A stretch of 32,953 nucleotides of DNA from positions 543,678-576,630 of the forward strand of contig NZ_RAIF01000031.1 of NCBI RefSeq assembly GCF_003671715.1, read 5' to 3'. The notes under the pieces are model-generated. The model had not been told where the DNA came from. It saw only the letters and a list, made by a program, of their open reading frames with translations, and did not search any database. The DNA comes from Streptomyces sp. E2N166 (GTDB lineage: Bacteria; Actinomycetota; Actinomycetes; Streptomycetales; Streptomycetaceae). This document shows, in pieces, positions 14,616 through 23,652 of the stretch (within the stretch, counting starts at the first letter, position 1; every line of letters starts with the position of its first letter). The position numbers and the translations under genes were made by a program.

Positions 14616-17600
14616 GTGAGCTCCTCCTCCACCAGACACCCGTCGCACCCCCAGGTGCGACGGGGGAGCCGTGGCGCTTACCGACTGGTGCGTACCCCGC
14701 CGGCGAGAACGGACCCCCCTCGTCTGGACGCCGCACAACGCGCCGTGGTTGACCACGGGGGCGGCCCGTTGCTCGTCCTCGCGGGGCCGGGCACCGGCAA
14801 GACCACCACGCTCGTCGAGTCCGTGGCGGACCGGATCGCCCGGGGCGGCGACCCGGAACGGGTCCTGGTGCTGACCTTCAGCCGCAAGGCGGCCGTCGAG
14901 CTGCGCGACCGGATGGCACTGCGTATGGGCGCCGCGCGTGCTCCCCGGGCGACGACCTTTCACTCCTTCGGCTACGCCTTGGTCCGCGCCCACCAGGACA
15001 GCGATCTGTTCGTGGAGCCGCTGCGGCTGCTGTCCGGCCCGGAACAGGACGTGGCGGTACGCGAGCTGCTCGCCGGCCAGGTCGACCTGGAACGGCTCGG
15101 CCTGACCCACGTGCGCTGGCCCGACGAACTGCGCGCCTGCCTGACCACCCGCGGCTTCGCCGACGAGGTCCGCGCGGTCCTCGCCCGCACCCGCGAACTG
15201 GGCCTCGGCCCGGACGCCCTCGGTGCCTTCGCCCGGCGCATCGGACGCCCCGACTGGCGGGCCGCCTCGGTCTTCCTCGCCGAGTACCTCGACGTGCTCG
15301 ACATGCAGGGCGTGCTCGACTACGCGGAACTCGTCCACCGCGCGGTGCTCCTCGCGCGCCGCCCCGAGGTCGCCGCGCAACTGGCCGCGCGGTACGACGC
15401 GGTCTACGTCGACGAGTACCAGGACACCGACCCCGCGCAGGTACGGCTGCTGCAGGCTCTCGCCGGCGGCGGGCGCACCCTCGTCGCCTTCGGCGACCCC
15501 GACCAGTCGATCTACGCCTTCCGCGGCGCGGACGTGAACGGCATCCTCGACTTCCCGAGCGCCTTCCCGCGCGCGGACGGCCGCCCGGCGCCGGTCGAGG
15601 TGCTGCGGACCTCGCGACGGTCCGGGGCCGCGGTGCTGGCCGCCACCCGGCTGCTGACCCAGCGCATGCCGATGACCCGTCTTCCCGCCGGGAAGGTGCG
15701 CGCCCACCGCGAACTCGCCCCGGAGCGGGACGGGGGGCGCGTCGAGGTGTACACGTACCCGACGTCCGGCACCGAGCTGGACAACATCGCCGACATCCTG
15801 CGCCGGGCCCACCTGGAGGACGGCGTTCCCTGGGGCGACATGGCCGTCCTGGTGCGCGCCGGCTCACGCACCATCCCCACGGTCCGCCGCGCCCTCACCG
15901 CGGCCGGTGTGCCCCTGGACATCGACGGCAACGACCTTCCGCTACGCCACGAGCCGGCGGTGGCGCCGTTGCTGACGGCCTTGCGGGCGGTGGCGGTGGC
16001 GGAGGCGGGGGAGCGGCCCGGGACGGACCTCGGGGACACCGCGGAGACGGGGAGCGGGACGGCCGGCGAGGCGGTGAGCGCCCGGAGCGGGCCAGGCCCC
16101 GATGACGCGGGGGCGGCCGGGCCCGACGCCGAGATGGCGGCGCAGGTAGTACCCGAGGCGGCGACGGAGACGGCGGCGAAGGCCGCGACTGCGCCTGACG
16201 CTGCACCGGATCCTGACGCCCATGCCCATGCCCACGCCGGGTCCGGAGCCGGGGTTCAAGCCGGAGCCGGAGCCGGGCCTGAAGCCGGATCCGACGCCGA
16301 GTCGGACGCCGAAGCCGGGCCGATCGCCGAAGCCGACGCGGAGCTGGGCGCTGACGCGGAATCGGACGCCGACGCCGAAGCCGAGTCGGACGCCGAAACG
16401 GGGCCGGTCGCCGAAGCCGTCGGGGAGCTGGACGCCGAGGCGGAGTCGGACGCCCAAGCCAAGCCGGTCGCCGACGCCGGCCCGGCGTCGAAGCCTCTGC
16501 CCGGTGAACGCACCCACCGCGCGGAGGATCCGTGCTGGCTCCCCACGGAGACCGCCCTCACCCTGCTCACCTCCCCCCTCGCCGCCATGGACGCCGCCGA
16601 CCTGCGCCGCCTCGGCCGCGCCCTGCGCGAGGAGGAGCGCGCCGCGGGCAACCCGCTGCCGCCGCCCTCGGACGAGCTGCTGGCGCGGGCGCTGGCCGAG
16701 CCGGAGCGGCTGGCGGTGCACGACCCCGCGTACGCGCGTGGCGCCCAGCGACTCGGCGCGCTGCTCCGCAAGGCGCGCGAACGCCTGGCGGGCGGCGGCA
16801 GCGCCGAGGAGGCGCTGTGGGACCTGTGGGACGGCACGCCGTGGCCCACCCGCCTGGAACGCTCCGCCCGGCGCGGTGGTGCCGCCGGACGCAACGCCGA
16901 CCGCGATCTCGACGCCGTGTGCGCCCTCTTCGCGACGGCGGCCCGCGCGGAGGAGCGCACCGGCGGCCGGGGCGCCCTGAACTTCCTGGAGGAGATCGAC
17001 GCCGAGGACATCGCCGCCGACACCCTCACGCGGCGTGCCGTACGCCCCGACGCCGTCCGCCTGATGACCGCGCACCGCTCGAAGGGGCTGGAGTGGCGCC
17101 TGGTCGTCGTCGCGGGCGTCCAGGAGGGCCTGTGGCCGGACCTGCGCCGCCGCGGCTCCCTGCTGGAGGCCGACCGGATCGGCCGCGACGGACTCGCCGA
17201 ACCGCTCACGCCCGGCGCGCTGCTCGCCGAGGAACGCCGCTTGTTCTACGTGGCCGCCACTCGCGCGCGTGAACGGCTCGTGGTGACCGCCGTGAAGGCC
17301 CCGGCCGACGACGGCGACCAGCCCTCCCGGTTCCTGACGGAGCTCGGCGTCGAGCCCGCCGACGTCACGGGCCGTCCGCGCCGGCCCCTCGCCGTCGGGG
17401 CGCTCGTCGCCGAGCTGCGCGCCACCACGGTGGATCCCCGCGTCTCCGAACCTCTCAGGGAGGCCGCCGCCCGCCGGCTGGCCCGCCTCGCCGCCCTTGC
17501 CGACGAGGACGGCCGCCCCTTGGTGCCGTCCGCCCACCCGTACCGCTGGTGGGGCATGTGGGACTCGACCGAGAGCAAGGTGCCGCTGCGCGACCGGGAC

Positions 17601-18416
17601 CAGCCCGTCACGCTCTCGGGCAGTGCCCTCGACCAGTTGGCCAACACCTGCGCCCTCCAGTGGTTCCTCGGCCGTGAGGTGAAGGCCGACGCGCCCGCGA
17701 CCGCGGCCCAGGGCTTCGGCAACGTGGTGCACGTCCTCGCCGACGAGGTGGCCTCCGGACACACCCCGGCCGACCTCGCCGTGCTCATGGAACGCCTGGA
17801 CTCCGTGTGGAACGCGCTGGCTTTCGACGCGCCGTGGAAGTCGGCGCAGGAGAAGGCCAACGCGCGCGTGGCGCTCGAACGCTTCCTCAAGTGGCATGTC
17901 ATGGATCGAGCCGGGCGCACGCCGGTGGCGAGCGAGCACGACTTCGACGTGACTCTGGAGGCGGGCGACTACGAGGTGCGCATCCGCGGCCAGATGGACC
18001 GCGTCGAGGCCGACGGTGACGGCCGCGCCTACGTCGTCGACTTCAAGACCGGCAAACACGCGCCCACGTCGGCCGAAGTGGCCCACCACCCCCAGCTCGC
18101 CGTCTACCAGCTCGCCGTCCGCGAAGGCGCCCTCGACGAGGCCTTCGAGGGCGCCCGCCCCCGACCGGGGGGCGCCGAGCTGGTGCAGCTGCGTCAGGGT
18201 GCGCCCAAGCGTGACGGTGGGGAGGCCCTGCCCAAGGTGCAGGCTCAGGGCGCCCTGGAGGGTCCGGCGGGCGAGTGGGTCGGGGATCTGCTCGCCACCG
18301 CCGCGGGCAAGGTCCTCGACGAACGGTTCGCCCCGACCACGGGCCAGCACTGCACCCACTGCGCCTTCCGCGCGTCGTGCAGCGCACGGCCCGAGGGACG
18401 GCACGTCGTGGAGTGA
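14616..18416 (+). CDS. adnA: AdnA: UvrD-like helicase with Fe-S RecB-type nuclease domain
   Basis: This 1266-aa subunit of the actinobacterial AdnAB helicase-nuclease resects double-strand DNA breaks for recombination. Walker A is GPGTGKT (57-63); motif II DEYQDTDP is near 265, motif III is GDPDQSIYAFRGAD, motif V TAHRSKGLEW is near 815, and motif VI YVAATRARERL is near 870. The C-terminal PD-(D/E)XK nuclease has VVDFKTG near 1142, and four cysteines (NTCALQW near 1011, then CTHC-x5-C near 1246) form an Fe-S site as in AddB. Residues of about 463-628 are an Ala/Asp/Glu/Pro low-complexity insert that makes it longer than the mycobacterial protein. GTG 14616 is the outermost sensible start; GTG 14655 is an alternative after a hairpin. 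No DNA-damage motif was found in the 284 bases upstream. Confidence 0.92.
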   Translation: MSSSSTRHPSHPQVRRGSRGAYRLVRTPPARTDPPRLDAAQRAVVDHGGGPLLVLAGPGTGKTTTLVESVADRIARGGDPERVLVLTFSRKAAVELRDRMALRMGAARAPRATTFHSFGYALVRAHQDSDLFVEPLRLLSGPEQDVAVRELLAGQVDLERLGLTHVRWPDELRACLTTRGFADEVRAVLARTRELGLGPDALGAFARRIGRPDWRAASVFLAEYLDVLDMQGVLDYAELVHRAVLLARRPEVAAQLAARYDAVYVDEYQDTDPAQVRLLQALAGGGRTLVAFGDPDQSIYAFRGADVNGILDFPSAFPRADGRPAPVEVLRTSRRSGAAVLAATRLLTQRMPMTRLPAGKVRAHRELAPERDGGRVEVYTYPTSGTELDNIADILRRAHLEDGVPWGDMAVLVRAGSRTIPTVRRALTAAGVPLDIDGNDLPLRHEPAVAPLLTALRAVAVAEAGERPGTDLGDTAETGSGTAGEAVSARSGPGPDDAGAAGPDAEMAAQVVPEAATETAAKAATAPDAAPDPDAHAHAHAGSGAGVQAGAGAGPEAGSDAESDAEAGPIAEADAELGADAESDADAEAESDAETGPVAEAVGELDAEAESDAQAKPVADAGPASKPLPGERTHRAEDPCWLPTETALTLLTSPLAAMDAADLRRLGRALREEERAAGNPLPPPSDELLARALAEPERLAVHDPAYARGAQRLGALLRKARERLAGGGSAEEALWDLWDGTPWPTRLERSARRGGAAGRNADRDLDAVCALFATAARAEERTGGRGALNFLEEIDAEDIAADTLTRRAVRPDAVRLMTAHRSKGLEWRLVVVAGVQEGLWPDLRRRGSLLEADRIGRDGLAEPLTPGALLAEERRLFYVAATRARERLVVTAVKAPADDGDQPSRFLTELGVEPADVTGRPRRPLAVGALVAELRATTVDPRVSEPLREAAARRLARLAALADEDGRPLVPSAHPYRWWGMWDSTESKVPLRDRDQPVTLSGSALDQLANTCALQWFLGREVKADAPATAAQGFGNVVHVLADEVASGHTPADLAVLMERLDSVWNALAFDAPWKSAQEKANARVALERFLKWHVMDRAGRTPVASEHDFDVTLEAGDYEVRIRGQMDRVEADGDGRAYVVDFKTGKHAPTSAEVAHHPQLAVYQLAVREGALDEAFEGARPRPGGAELVQLRQGAPKRDGGEALPKVQAQGALEGPAGEWVGDLLATAAGKVLDERFAPTTGQHCTHCAFRASCSARPEGRHVVE
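14639..14664. other. 11-bp hairpin in the first codons of adnA
   Basis: Arms 14639-14649 and 14654-14664 pair perfectly around the loop CCCA. The hairpin lies 23 bases into the annotated coding region, inside low-conservation sequence, so it could hinder translation, act as an attenuator, or show that the real start is downstream. Confidence 0.5.
16003..16500 (+). repeat. Low-complexity repeat insert in adnA
   Basis: About 165 residues rich in Ala, Asp, Glu, Gly and Pro with repeated short units such as ESDAEAGP, ESDAETGP and DAHAHAHAG. The DNA repeats GACGCCGA-type and CCCATG-type words. The frame stays open and the conserved motifs resume on both sides, so the insert is in-frame and probably an unstructured loop. 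Confidence 0.8.
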
Positions 18417-18508
18417 GCGGTCCAAGGGAGCGGGCGGCCCGGTGTGACAAGACGCACCACAGGCGCTGACCTGCGCTTCTCTTCGCCCCGGGGGTGATCC
18501 CGCGCCCG

Positions 18509-18531
18509 CTGTCAGTGCTCGCCGCTAGCCT
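18509..18531 (+). promoter_or_regulatory. RecA-NDp/PafBC-type promoter of adnB, leaderless
   Basis: CTGTCAGTG (18509-18517), N8, TAGCCT (18526-18531): 8 of 9 to tTGTCRGTG, exact N8 spacing, perfect TAnnnT. The -10 ends 7 bases before GTG 18539, so the transcript is predicted to start at the GTG. This gives adnB a damage-inducible promoter of its own inside the adnA-adnB gap. Confidence 0.72.
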
Positions 18532-18538
18532 CTCTGAC

Positions 18539-21500
18539 GTGCCCGCCCATCTCACCGATCCCGAGCAGCTCAAGGAGCTCCTCGGCATCCCCTTCACCCC
18601 GGAGCAGACGGCCTGCATCGTCGCGCCGCCCGCCCCGCAGGTGATCGTGGCCGGAGCGGGGTCGGGCAAGACGACGGTGATGGCCGCGCGGGTGGTGTGG
18701 CTGGTCGGCACCGGCCAGGTCGCCCCGGAACAGGTCCTCGGTCTCACCTTCACCAACAAGGCGGCCGGCGAACTCGCCGAACGCGTCCGCAAGGCGCTGA
18801 TCAGGGCCGGCGTCACCGACCCGGACGTGATCGACCCGGACAACCCACCGGGCGAGCCGGTGATCTCGACGTACCACGCCTTCGCGGGCCGCCTCCTGAC
18901 CGATCACGGCCTGCGCCTCGGTCTGGAGCCGACCTCACGCCTGCTCGCCGACGCCACCCGCTACCAACTCGCCGCGCGGGTCCTGCGCGAGGCTCCCGGC
19001 CCCTACCCGGCGCTCACCCGCTCCTTCGCCGACCTGGTCAGCGACCTCCTCGCCCTGGACGCCGAACTCTCCGAACACCTCGTACGCCCGGAGGAACTGC
19101 GCACCTGGGACGCTGGCCTCCTGGACGCCCTGGAGTCAGTCAGGCTCAGCAACGCCGATCTGCGCAAGGTTCCCGAGGCCGCCGCCACGCGCCGTGAACT
19201 GGCCGACCTGGTGATCCGCTACCGGGCCGCCAAGCGGGAACGGGATCTGCTCGACTTCGGCGACCAGATCGCCCTGTCCGCACAGCTCGCCGGGCTTCCG
19301 GAGGTGGGCCGCGTCCTGCGCGACGAGTTCCGGGTCGTGCTGCTCGACGAGTACCAGGACACGTCGGTTGCCCAGCGCATCCTCCTGGCGGGCCTGTTCG
19401 GGGGCGGCACCGGCCACCCCGTGACCGCCGTCGGCGACCCCTGCCAGGCGATCTACGGCTGGCGCGGCGCCTCCGTCGCCAACCTCGACGACTTCCCGGA
19501 GCACTTCGCGCACGCCGACGGGCGCCGCGCCACCCGCCAGGCACTCAGCGAGAACCGCCGCAGCGGCGGCCGACTCCTCGACCTCGCCAACGGCCTCGCC
19601 GAGCCCCTGCGCGCCATGCACGCGGGCGTGGAGGCTCTGCGCCCCGCCCCGGGCGCCGAACGCGACGGCATGGTCCGCTGTGCCCTGCTGCGCACGCACG
19701 CCGAGGAGATCGACTGGATCGCCGACTCCGTCGCCCACCTCGTGCGCACCGGCGGGGCGCCCGGCGAGATCGCCGTCCTGTGCCGTACGGCGACCGACTT
19801 CGCCGACATCCAGGGCGCCCTGGTGGCCCGCGACGTCCCCGTCGAGGTCGTGGGCCTCTCCGGACTGCTGCACCTGCCCGAGGTGGCCGACCTGGTCGCC
19901 GTCTGCGAAGTCCTCCAGGACCCCGGCGCCAACGCCTCCCTGGTCCGCCTGCTCACCGGCCCGCGCTGGCGTATCGGCCCGCGCGACCTCGCCCTCCTGG
20001 GCCGTCGCGCCCGGCTGCTGGTGAGCCACGAGCGCGTGGAGGGCGACGACGATCCCGACCAGCGGCTCGCCGAGGCCGTCGAAGGCGTCGACCCGTCCGA
20101 GGTGATATCGCTCGCGGACGCCCTCGACACCTTCCTGGAAACCCCGCTGGACGGTTCCGGGGACGACGACGGGCTGCCCTTCTCGCCGGACGCGCGCGTG
20201 CGGTTCGCGCGGCTGGCCACCGAACTGCGCGACCTGCGCCGAGCCCTGTCCGACCCGCTCATGGACGTACTGCATCGCGTGCTCGCCGTCACGGGGCTGG
20301 AGGTCGAGCTGTCGGCGTCCCCGCACGCCCTGGCCGCCCGCCGCCGCGAGACCCTGTCGAACTTCCTGGACGTCGCCGCGTCCTTCGCCGCGAGCGACGG
20401 CGAGGCCACCCTGCTCGCCTTCCTCGGTTTCCTGCGCACGGCCGCCCAGTACGAGAAGGGCCTCGACAACGCCCTGCCCGGCGGCGAGAACACCGTCAAG
20501 GTGCTCACCGCGCACAAGTCCAAGGGCCTGGAATGGGACGTCGTCGCCGTACCCGGCCTGGTCACCGGGACCTTCCCCAGCGGCCAGGGCCGCGAGAAGT
20601 GGACCGCCCAGGGCAAGGTGCTCCCGCACGACCTGCGTGGGGACGCCGACACCCTGCCCGAGGTCGGGTCCTGGGACTCCAGGGGCCTGAAGACCTTCCA
20701 CGAGTCCATGAAGGAACACCAGTACACCGAGGAACTCCGCCTCGGCTACGTCACCTTCACCCGCCCCCGCTCCCTGCTGCTGGGCTCCGGCCACTGGTGG
20801 GGCCCGAGCCAGAAGAAACCCCGCGGCCCGTCCGACTTCCTCACGGCCCTGTACGAGCACTGCGCCGCCGGGTATGGCGAGATCGAGGTCTGGGCGGACG
20901 AACCCGCCGAGGACGAGGAGAACCCGGCTCTGCACCGGGCGAACGCCGAACAGGCCTGGCCCCTGCCGCTGGACGACGCGGCGCTCGCCCGCCGTCGGGC
21001 CGCCGCCGAGACGGTCCTCGCCCACCTGGCATCCCACGAGGAGGGCCATCCCGCGGCAGCGCACGACCCGGACACCTACGACGACCCGGACTGGCCGCCG
21101 CCCGGGGACGACGAGGTACTTCAGGAGGAGGAGGTCCTCGGCGACCACGGCCGGCCGGCGGACCCCGCCGACTGGGACTCCTGGACCACGGACCGGCCCG
21201 CCGCCCCGCCGGCCCCCACCGCGACCGCGCCGGACAGCAGCCCCACCATCCCCCACCAGGCGCCTCCTCCGGGACAGCCCGGCGCCACCGAACCGCCCCG
21301 CCCCCACTCCGAGGCACCGCGGACCGGACAGACCGGTCCCGCCCGCCTCACGCCGGAGGAGGTCCGCACCGTCGCCTCCTGGGACCGCGACCTCGACGCC
21401 CTCACCGGCGAGCTCCTGCGCGCCCGCGAAAGCGTCACCGAGGTACGTCTTCCGGCGTCGCTGACCGCCTCCCAGCTGCTCAGCCTGGCCGCCGACCCGG

Positions 21501-22078
21501 ACGGCTTCGCGCAGGAACTGGCTCGCCCCATGCCCCGGCCGCCCCAGCCCGCCGCCCGCCGCGGCACCCGTTTCCACGCCTGGGTCGAGGCCCGCTTCGA
21601 ACCGCTGACACTCCCCCTGCTGGAACCGGAGGAGCTGCCCGGCGGCGACGCGGAGATCGCCGACGAACACGACCTGGAGTTCCTCAAGGACGCCTTCGAA
21701 CGCACCGAGTACGCCCGGCGCACCCCTCACCGCGTCGAGGCGCCGTTCCAGCTCTCCCTCGCCGGCCGAGTCGTACGCGGCCGCATCGACGCCGTCTACA
21801 AGGAGGGCGACGGCGAGACTGCGACGTACGAGATCGTCGACTGGAAGACGAGCCGTGCCGGCACCGCGGACCCGCTCCAGCTCGCGCTCTACCGCCTGGC
21901 CTGGGCCGAGCAGCAGCACGTACCGCTGGAGTCGGTGACGGCCGCCTTCCTGTACGTACGCACCGGCGAGGTCGTACGGCCCGACGGACTGCCGGACCGC
22001 GCCGCGCTGGAGAACCTGCTGCTGACCGACCCGGTCGGTGACGAACCGCACGATCAGGGTGTCGGTGCGGGCCGATAG
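18539..22078 (+). CDS. adnB: AdnB: UvrD-like helicase-nuclease, main motor subunit
   Basis: This 1179-aa partner of AdnA has Walker A AGAGSGKT (38-45), DEYQDTSVAQ, GDPCQAIYGWRGAS, TAHKSKGLEWDV and a weaker motif VI (YVTFTRPRSLLL). After a Pro/Asp-rich linker of about 100 residues comes a RecB-type nuclease domain with VRGRID, EIVDWKTSRAG and QLALYRLAW; the Fe-S cysteines of AdnA are absent. In mycobacteria AdnB supplies the essential motor and each subunit cuts one strand. GTG 18539 is preferred to the in-frame GTG 18494 because the -10 TAGCCT lies 7 bases before it and a transcript from that promoter could not include 18494. Its TAG stop at 22076-22078 is part of the next gene's -10 element. 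Confidence 0.92.
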   Translation: MPAHLTDPEQLKELLGIPFTPEQTACIVAPPAPQVIVAGAGSGKTTVMAARVVWLVGTGQVAPEQVLGLTFTNKAAGELAERVRKALIRAGVTDPDVIDPDNPPGEPVISTYHAFAGRLLTDHGLRLGLEPTSRLLADATRYQLAARVLREAPGPYPALTRSFADLVSDLLALDAELSEHLVRPEELRTWDAGLLDALESVRLSNADLRKVPEAAATRRELADLVIRYRAAKRERDLLDFGDQIALSAQLAGLPEVGRVLRDEFRVVLLDEYQDTSVAQRILLAGLFGGGTGHPVTAVGDPCQAIYGWRGASVANLDDFPEHFAHADGRRATRQALSENRRSGGRLLDLANGLAEPLRAMHAGVEALRPAPGAERDGMVRCALLRTHAEEIDWIADSVAHLVRTGGAPGEIAVLCRTATDFADIQGALVARDVPVEVVGLSGLLHLPEVADLVAVCEVLQDPGANASLVRLLTGPRWRIGPRDLALLGRRARLLVSHERVEGDDDPDQRLAEAVEGVDPSEVISLADALDTFLETPLDGSGDDDGLPFSPDARVRFARLATELRDLRRALSDPLMDVLHRVLAVTGLEVELSASPHALAARRRETLSNFLDVAASFAASDGEATLLAFLGFLRTAAQYEKGLDNALPGGENTVKVLTAHKSKGLEWDVVAVPGLVTGTFPSGQGREKWTAQGKVLPHDLRGDADTLPEVGSWDSRGLKTFHESMKEHQYTEELRLGYVTFTRPRSLLLGSGHWWGPSQKKPRGPSDFLTALYEHCAAGYGEIEVWADEPAEDEENPALHRANAEQAWPLPLDDAALARRRAAAETVLAHLASHEEGHPAAAHDPDTYDDPDWPPPGDDEVLQEEEVLGDHGRPADPADWDSWTTDRPAAPPAPTATAPDSSPTIPHQAPPPGQPGATEPPRPHSEAPRTGQTGPARLTPEEVRTVASWDRDLDALTGELLRARESVTEVRLPASLTASQLLSLAADPDGFAQELARPMPRPPQPAARRGTRFHAWVEARFEPLTLPLLEPEELPGGDAEIADEHDLEFLKDAFERTEYARRTPHRVEAPFQLSLAGRVVRGRIDAVYKEGDGETATYEIVDWKTSRAGTADPLQLALYRLAWAEQQHVPLESVTAAFLYVRTGEVVRPDGLPDRAALENLLLTDPVGDEPHDQGVGAGR

Positions 22079-22081
22079 GCT
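22059..22081 (+). promoter_or_regulatory. RecA-NDp/PafBC-type promoter of the dipeptidase gene, leaderless
   Basis: GTGTCGGTG (22059-22067), N8, TAGGCT (22076-22081): 8 of 9 to tTGTCRGTG, exact spacing, perfect -10. It overlaps the adnB stop codon and ends 7 bases before ATG 22089. Confidence 0.68.
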
Positions 22082-22088
22082 CGTGAGC

Positions 22089-23492
22089 ATGAGCGAGACC
22101 CCGGACAGCGCTGTCCGTACGTACATCGAGCACCACCGCGCCGCCTTCCTCGACGACCTCGGCGAGTGGCTGCGCATACCGTCCGTGTCGGCCCAGCCCG
22201 ACCACGCGACCGATGTGCGCCGCAGCGCCGACTGGCTCGCCGCCAAGCTGAAGGAGACCGGCTTCCCGACCGCCGAGGTCTGGCCGACGCCGGGCGCTCC
22301 GGCCGTCTTCGCCGAGTGGGCCTCCGGCGACCCGGAGGCACCGACCATCGTCGTCTACGGCCACCACGACGTGCAGCCCGCCGCTCGCGAGGACGGCTGG
22401 AACAGCGAGCCCTTCGAGCCCGTCATCCGCGGAAACCGCCTCTACGCGCGCGGGGCGGCCGACGACAAGGGTCAGGTGTTCTTCCACACACTCGGCGTCC
22501 GCGCCCACCTCGCCGCCACCGGCCGCACCGCCCCCGCGGTGAACCTCAAGCTGCTGATCGAGGGCGAGGAGGAGTCCGGTTCCCCGCACTTCCGCGCCCT
22601 GGTGGAGGAGCGCGCCGAGCGGCTCGTCGCCGACGCGGTGATCGTCTCCGACACCGGCATGTGGTCCGAGGACACCCCCACCGTCTGCACCGGCATGCGC
22701 GGTCTCGCCGAGTGCGAGATCCGGCTGCACGGACCCGACCAGGACATCCATTCCGGATCCTTCGGCGGCGCGGTCCCCAACCCGGCCACCGCCGTCGCCC
22801 GGCTCGTCGCCGCCCTGCACGACGAGCACGCGCGCGTGGCGATCCCGGGCTTCTACGACGGCGTGATCGAGCTCACCGACCAAGAACGTGACCTCTTCGC
22901 CGAACTGCCCTTCGACGAGCCGCAGTGGCTGCGCACGGCCAAGTCGTACGCCGCCCACGGCGAGGCCGGGCACACCACCCTGGAGCGAATCTGGGCCCGC
23001 CCCACCGCCGAGGTCAACGGCATCGGCGGCGGCTACCAGGGCCCGGGCAGCAAGACGATCATCCCGTCGTCCGCCATGGTGAAGCTCTCCTTCCGGCTGG
23101 TCGCGGGCCAGGACCCCGACCACGTGGAGAAGGCAGTCCGCGCCTGGGCCGCCGAGCAGGTGCCCGCCGGGATCCGCAGCGAGATCACCTTCAGCGGAGC
23201 CACCCGCCCGTGCCTGACGCCGCTGGACCACCCGGCGCTGCAGTCGGTGGTCCGCGCCATGGGCCGGGCGTTCGAGAAACCGGTCCGCTTCACCCGGGAG
23301 GGCGGCTCCGGACCGGCCGCCGACCTCCAGGAGGTCCTCGGGGCGCCCGTTCTCTTCCTGGGCATCTCCGTCCCGTCCGACGGCTGGCACGCCCCCGACG
23401 AGAAGGTCGAGCTGGACCTGCTCCTCAAGGGCGTGGAAACCTCCGCCCACCTGTGGAGCGACCTGGCGGAGTACTGGCGCCACGCGCCCTGA
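22089..23492 (+). CDS. M20-family metallo-dipeptidase
   Basis: This 467-aa cytoplasmic zinc peptidase should cleave dipeptides or related amide bonds. The two-metal site of the family is visible: YGHHDVQPA (first His and Asp), RGAADDKGQ (bridging Asp), EGEEESGS (catalytic and metal Glu), and DTGMWSED for the next ligand region; a late HAPDEK supplies the last His. A lid/dimerisation domain (GGAVPNPATAVARLVAALHDE) sits in the middle. ATG 22089 is chosen over the frame extension to 22038 because the promoter -10 ends 7 bases before it. In M. tuberculosis a potassium-channel gene occupies this position instead, so the peptidase is a lineage-specific neighbour. Why a dipeptidase should have a DNA-damage-type promoter is unclear. 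Confidence 0.92.
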   Translation: MSETPDSAVRTYIEHHRAAFLDDLGEWLRIPSVSAQPDHATDVRRSADWLAAKLKETGFPTAEVWPTPGAPAVFAEWASGDPEAPTIVVYGHHDVQPAAREDGWNSEPFEPVIRGNRLYARGAADDKGQVFFHTLGVRAHLAATGRTAPAVNLKLLIEGEEESGSPHFRALVEERAERLVADAVIVSDTGMWSEDTPTVCTGMRGLAECEIRLHGPDQDIHSGSFGGAVPNPATAVARLVAALHDEHARVAIPGFYDGVIELTDQERDLFAELPFDEPQWLRTAKSYAAHGEAGHTTLERIWARPTAEVNGIGGGYQGPGSKTIIPSSAMVKLSFRLVAGQDPDHVEKAVRAWAAEQVPAGIRSEITFSGATRPCLTPLDHPALQSVVRAMGRAFEKPVRFTREGGSGPAADLQEVLGAPVLFLGISVPSDGWHAPDEKVELDLLLKGVETSAHLWSDLAEYWRHAP

Positions 23493-23502
23493 GCGCCCCG
23501 CA

Positions 23503-23520
23503 CGGTCCGGGTCCGGACCG
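23503..23520. terminator. Short GC hairpin after the dipeptidase gene
   Basis: CGGTCCGG and CCGGACCG (8 bp, 2-base centre) begin 11 bases after the stop. No T-tract. It may be a weak terminator ahead of nudC. Confidence 0.4.
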
Positions 23521-23652
23521 GCATCACGCGCGCGGCACACTGTAAAGCCCGCCCGGACCGCCGAGCCCTCCCGGACCCGGTCGCCACCCGCCCTACGACC
23601 CGCCGATCCGTCTGCCGAACCGAACCGCTCACCGGGGGAGTTGGAAGCACCC

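Noticed and set aside
14425..14619. 64-codon ORF ending on the adnA start (TGA overlaps GTG)
   Set aside because: No ribosome-binding site, low third-position bias and Arg/Pro/Thr-rich content; probably chance.
16200..16480. CRISPR-like or satellite array
   Set aside because: The repeats are short, irregular, in frame with adnA and have no unique spacers.
15942..18425. 827-codon open frame on the minus strand opposite adnA
   Set aside because: It is antisense to conserved helicase and nuclease motifs and has the composition expected of a GC-rich shadow frame.
19136..22348. 1070-codon open frame on the minus strand opposite adnB
   Set aside because: No recognisable domain; Gly/Val/Gln-rich shadow of adnB codons.
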